Of a stretch of DNA of 17,395 bases, positions 14,509 through 17,395 are shown piece after piece. The position numbers and the translations under genes are program-made. Position 1 is the first letter of the stretch, and every line of letters starts with the position of its first letter. Source of the stretch: Planctomycetota bacterium (GTDB lineage: Bacteria > Planctomycetota > Phycisphaerae > Phycisphaerales > SM1A02); assembly GCA_027295435.1 (NCBI GenBank), contig JAPUKX010000090.1, positions 1 through 17,395 of the forward strand, written 5' to 3'. The notes beneath the pieces were generated by a model. It saw only the letters and a list, made by a program, of their open reading frames with translations, was not told the origin of the DNA and made no database searches.

Positions 14509-15953
14509 CGTGAATCAACTCCTGCCGCGGGTTGTCGAGAGGCCGGGAGATCGAACGCCTCGACCGCGTGGTCGATCTGGGAGACGAATTGATGGCTCAA
14601 CGGCTCACCGTTGTCATCGCGTCGGCCGCGACTCCGGCCCTCGCCCGCGTCGCTGTGATGGCGCGAAGACTGCGACTGTTCGTCGGTGGCCTCTTGACGC
14701 GTGGCCTGTGTGTTGGTCGTTTGCATGAGGTGCACGGTGAGCCGCTCAACGGTCAGGCCGTTCGCTTCCAACGCCGAGCGAAGCACGACCAGGGATTGCT
14801 CAAGCAATGCGTGTGCCTGAGGCGTTGCCGCGTGGAATTGCGCCGTCACCACCCCCCGAGCGATCGTCATCTGGACGCGGAGATCACCGAGCTGAGGCGG
14901 CTGAAGCCGCATGGTCATAACCCCGCCACGCTGGTTGAGCATCGCACTCAAGCCGCGCATGACCCCAGCGGTGAAGCGATCGCCGTCGACCAGCACTTGG
15001 CTCGACGCCAGCCCGCCGTCGGCGGGTAGCGCTCCAAGGCCCTGCGCGGTCGTGGCGGTCACGGACGAGCCGGGCGAGAACTGGGCATGGGTTGTCGCCA
15101 TCACTTCAGCGGTCGGCGCCTGCCCGGTGGCATTTTCGAGGTGTACCGCTGCCTGCACCTGCATCGCCCGCCCAACAGCGGCGGTGCGCGGCGGAGCCGC
15201 GTCATCGCGATTGGCCAACCACCCTGTGGAACCTTGGCCGGTTCGCCCCTTCGCCTCGCCATCGTTACGGTCACCTGCCCCACCCGGCGCCGGATCGGCT
15301 ACCAAGCCGGACGGTTGCAACGGCTTGGCCTGCCCATGCGTGTGTGCGGAGTCCTGGCCCAACGCCGGGCCGGCACCGCGCATCGGGACCAACCGGCCGG
15401 TGTCCTCGCCTTGGCGTCGATCCGGATCGACCGCGGATTGAACGCTCTGCTGCTCGCCGATCGTGACCGGTCCGGGTGCGGGTGAATGCTCAGACACCGC
15501 AGCAACATCTGCAGCAGCGGATGAGCTGTTCGGCAATCCTTGCGCAATTGGAGCCGTCGTTTGCGCCGGACCATCAGCGGCGCGCGATGGCTGATTGTCG
15601 CCGGCGAGGGCAAGCGGGCGGGCCGCAGCGGGCTGATCGCTGGGTGACCGGCCCTCGGTATATGCTTCCGCCCCGGCCTCGGGCCCCGGTGCGCTTGAAG
15701 CCGCGCTCATGCTGGGATCATTGTCGGGCGACGGCTGACGACCGACATCCGCGGCCTCTAGCGGCGCCTCCAACGGTTGGCTGGGCTGCGATTCCGCGGT
15801 CGGGCCCCCGCGCAAGTGGCCACGGTCGGCCTTCAACGCCCGCGCAAATGATTCCTGGGCTGGTAGCGGACCGCCTCGCTTTAGAGGCGAGGATAGAGCA
15901 CTTCGTGTATGGGCAGGGGCAGCACTATTCAGCACTAGCGATGGTGTTGGCAT
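14505..15953 (-). CDS. fliK: Flagellar hook-length control protein FliK
   Basis: 482 residues. The first 320 residues are a low-complexity, Pro/Ala/Ser/Gln-rich region, as expected of the FliK ruler. The C-terminal domain (about 330-412) has the conserved MRLQPPQLGDLRVQMTI and ALLEQSLVVLRSALEANGL, as in the Flg_hook family; the LxPPxLG element is the FliK hallmark. FliK measures hook length and switches the export gate to filament substrates. The ATG at 15953 overlaps the preceding gene by 29 bases; a GTG one codon earlier is less likely. The last 70 residues are Gln/Ser/Arg-rich and variable. The N-terminal region is longer than in many FliK proteins, which would predict a longer hook if the ruler scales with length. 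Confidence 0.9.
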   Translation of the reverse strand: MPTPSLVLNSAAPAHTRSALSSPLKRGGPLPAQESFARALKADRGHLRGGPTAESQPSQPLEAPLEAADVGRQPSPDNDPSMSAASSAPGPEAGAEAYTEGRSPSDQPAAARPLALAGDNQPSRAADGPAQTTAPIAQGLPNSSSAAADVAAVSEHSPAPGPVTIGEQQSVQSAVDPDRRQGEDTGRLVPMRGAGPALGQDSAHTHGQAKPLQPSGLVADPAPGGAGDRNDGEAKGRTGQGSTGWLANRDDAAPPRTAAVGRAMQVQAAVHLENATGQAPTAEVMATTHAQFSPGSSVTATTAQGLGALPADGGLASSQVLVDGDRFTAGVMRGLSAMLNQRGGVMTMRLQPPQLGDLRVQMTIARGVVTAQFHAATPQAHALLEQSLVVLRSALEANGLTVERLTVHLMQTTNTQATRQEATDEQSQSSRHHSDAGEGRSRGRRDDNGEPLSHQFVSQIDHAVEAFDLPASRQPAAGVDSR

Positions 15954-16647
15954 CACGAGAGCCCTCAGCGACGTCGGCGTTCACGCCGAACGTCCTCAAG
16001 CGCTCTAGCAATTCCGTTGCCAATCGGTTCTCTTCGTCGGTCTTGAACTGCGCCAGCAGCTTCCCCGCAGCCCGCTGGTTCATCTCATTGAGATAGGCCA
16101 CCGCCTGGCTGATCTTGCCTGAATCAACCAGCTCGACGATCTTTGTTTTCGCCAGCTTGGGCGGCAGTGCTTCCAGCAATTTGACTGCTTTGGTGAATTG
16201 GGTATCGGCTCGCCGCTTCCGCTCGGCTTCGATGCTCTGCAGCCAACTGCGGCGCTCGGCTTCGGCTTGGGCCTGTAACTCATCGGCCTGCTGCGCAGCG
16301 AGGGTAAGTTGCTGCACGAGCTGTGTCTTGACATCGCCAAGCCGGCGCATCGACCAATCAGTTTCTTGTTGAATCTCGGCGATGAGCTGCAGGCGAGCGC
16401 GGCTGGACAGAGCGGGGTGGTCCCTGCGGAACTGCTGCTCCTGCTGCTGCCGCTGGGCCTCGGCCTCCTGGGCCGCGAGCTCGGCGGCAACCTGGGCCTG
16501 AGGCACGGTCATGGCGAACATCGCCTGGGCGTCCCGGAGGCGCGCCGAATCCAGGCGGTCAGTTTGCCACAGCCAGCCGATGAACATGGCGATCGCCAGC
16601 AGATGGACAACGGCGAGAAAACTGAAGACGTTCCAGGCGGTTCTCAT
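15925..16647 (-). CDS. MotE/YlxF-like flagellar membrane protein
   Basis: 240 residues. A transmembrane helix (about 8-27, FSFLAVVHLLAIAMFIGWLW) is followed by a long coiled coil rich in Gln, Ala and Glu (about 35-150) and a C-terminal helical domain (about 150-225, KAVKLLEALPPKLAKTKIVE and LNEMNQRAAGKLLAQF) similar to the MgtE N-terminal fold of MotE proteins. In its place B. subtilis has ylxF, between fliJ and fliK. MotE-like proteins act as chaperones in stator or motor assembly; here that role is inferred from position and architecture. GGAGGT lies six bases before the ATG at 16647, and this ATG overlaps the fliJ TGA. The upstream TTG at 16662 is rejected. Confidence 0.75.
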   Translation of the reverse strand: MRTAWNVFSFLAVVHLLAIAMFIGWLWQTDRLDSARLRDAQAMFAMTVPQAQVAAELAAQEAEAQRQQQEQQFRRDHPALSSRARLQLIAEIQQETDWSMRRLGDVKTQLVQQLTLAAQQADELQAQAEAERRSWLQSIEAERKRRADTQFTKAVKLLEALPPKLAKTKIVELVDSGKISQAVAYLNEMNQRAAGKLLAQFKTDEENRLATELLERLRTFGVNADVAEGSRDANTIASAE

Positions 16648-17135
16648 GTTTGGACCTCCCAACAGGGGACCCCGACGGCGATTGGCGGCGATTGTGTACG
16701 CCGGGCTGCGGCGATCACGGCCAACTCATCCAGCGCCGCGGTCTCGGCTTTGTTCTGGGCGGCCTTGAACTGCGCGAAGCGTCGGTCCCGAAGCAGCTCC
16801 ATGGCCCGGCGGTGCTTCGCGGCTTCAATCAACCGGGCCCTGGCCGAATCCAGCCGCCGATGCACCCCGGCCAGTTGCAGCACGATCTGCTGAGCTTTGC
16901 GGACCACATGCAGCGAGGCGTTGGCGGCAAGACGTAGGGTGGGCATGTCGATGGCTCCCGTCAATGCTGTGCGCAATCCTTGCTTTCCTTGGGTGATGCC
17001 ATGCTGATGACGGCGAAGCGTATCTTGGAGGTGAATCCTCTCGCGTTCGAGCCCAGCCATGGTGCGCTGGTGCTGCTGCTCAGCGCGCAACCGTGCTCTC
17101 AATAGAGGTTCAAGAGCAAAGACGAACCGTGCCAT
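16644..17135 (-). CDS. fliJ: Flagellar export chaperone FliJ
   Basis: 163 residues, almost entirely coiled coil with heptad-like Leu, Ala, Gln and Arg, which is the FliJ fold. The start MARFVFALEPLLRARLRAEQ matches the FliJ N-terminus (a MxxFxFxLxxLL pattern). FliJ connects the FliI ATPase ring to the FlhA export gate and recycles chaperones. The start at 17135 is preferred; a GTG at 17144 adds three residues. The ribosome binding site is weak. The stop overlaps the next start (ATGA), and the gene follows the fliI end by about 87 bases. Confidence 0.82.
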   Translation of the reverse strand: MARFVFALEPLLRARLRAEQQHQRTMAGLERERIHLQDTLRRHQHGITQGKQGLRTALTGAIDMPTLRLAANASLHVVRKAQQIVLQLAGVHRRLDSARARLIEAAKHRRAMELLRDRRFAQFKAAQNKAETAALDELAVIAAARRTQSPPIAVGVPCWEVQT

Positions 17136-17222
17136 GCGTATCACTTACGTCAGCTTGCGTCCAACAGAGCCGTGCGTTGCGGACGCGCCGCTGGGCGAGC
17201 GGCGGCAACAAAATAGACACTC

Positions 17223-17395
17223 CTAGGGAGTTGCCCGCGAAGGAGACGGCGGGGCGGTGGCCGCGGCGATCTTGTCGTACTCGTGCTTGGCCGCTTCCGC
17301 CAGCTCCACCAGCGCGCGACAGGTATTCGGATACTCAGCCTTCTCGCCAATCTCCTGTCGCAGGAACTCGTCGATCTTCGGTTTCAAGGTGATGG
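17223..17395 (-). CDS. fliI: C-terminal end of flagellar export ATPase FliI (partial)
   Basis: 56 codons from the window edge to a TAG at 17223-17225. The peptide ITLKPKIDEFLRQEIGEKAE and the helical CRALVELAEAA resemble the end of FliI, where a K/R-P-x-I-x-x-FLRQ segment precedes the terminal helix. FliI powers unfolding and export of flagellar substrates. The catalytic domain lies outside the window. The Ala/Pro tail (AAATAPPSPSRATP) is unusual. Its position before fliJ, in the standard order, supports the call; without the Walker motifs it stays provisional. Confidence 0.65.
   Translation of the reverse strand, partial: ITLKPKIDEFLRQEIGEKAEYPNTCRALVELAEAAKHEYDKIAAATAPPSPSRATP

Noticed and set aside
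1..17395. Mobile elements, tRNAs, rRNAs, CRISPR arrays, toxin-antitoxin pairs
   Set aside because: No transposase, integrase, array of spaced repeats or RNA-gene signature was recognised anywhere in the window.

Overview
The window is high-GC DNA with the gene content of a planctomycete, most likely of the Phycisphaerae type. The pointers are a secreted metzincin protease with tandem GACC-type cysteine-rich repeats and a dockerin-like tail, small PadR regulators with a coupled partner, exported HEAT/VWA proteins, a solitary dnaA, and a flagellar gene run in Firmicutes-like order. The assignment rests on recognition of these families, not on a marker-gene comparison. No rRNA, tRNA, CRISPR array, transposase or integrase was seen.

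Layout. (1) 1-605, minus strand: a PadR regulator and the start of a translationally coupled unknown gene, with a clear promoter whose -10 lies inside a perfect inverted repeat, probably an autoregulatory operator. (2) 715-2148, plus: an exported HEAT plus von Willebrand A protein. (3) 2462-5179, minus: a 905-residue secreted zinc metalloprotease with six GACC repeats and a dockerin-like C-terminus, convergent with the VWA gene across a 313-bp gap that holds a large imperfect inverted repeat. (4) 5193-5681: no convincing gene; a candidate promoter and a 17-bp palindrome. (5) 5682-7861, minus: an exported or anchored unknown protein, then rpmA (ribosomal protein L27) and obgE (ribosome-assembly GTPase), starting from a good promoter at 7894-7921. 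rplU (L21), the usual partner of rpmA, is absent. (6) 7934-13409, plus: a GNAT acetyltransferase, a likely terminator that also carries DnaA-box-like sequences, dnaA, an exported HEAT-like protein and a DegT/DnrJ/EryC1/StrS aminotransferase. (7) 13486-17395, minus: the flagellar run fliI (C-terminus only), fliJ, a motE/ylxF-like gene, fliK, flgD and a TIGR02530-type flagellar operon protein, with several start/stop overlaps. It ends without flgE.

How the parts work together: the flagellar genes form one assembly unit (export ATPase and its chaperone, a motor-associated membrane protein, hook-length control, hook cap, and a small hook-associated protein). rpmA and obgE both serve large-subunit biogenesis. 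The dnaA block is a replication initiator with unrelated neighbours. I did not find an obviously new multi-gene system. The observations most worth checking are the altered DNA-recognition motif of DnaA with DnaA-box-like repeats upstream, the PadR promoter-operator, and the shared TACACT-ATG arrangement in front of two exported HEAT-type proteins.
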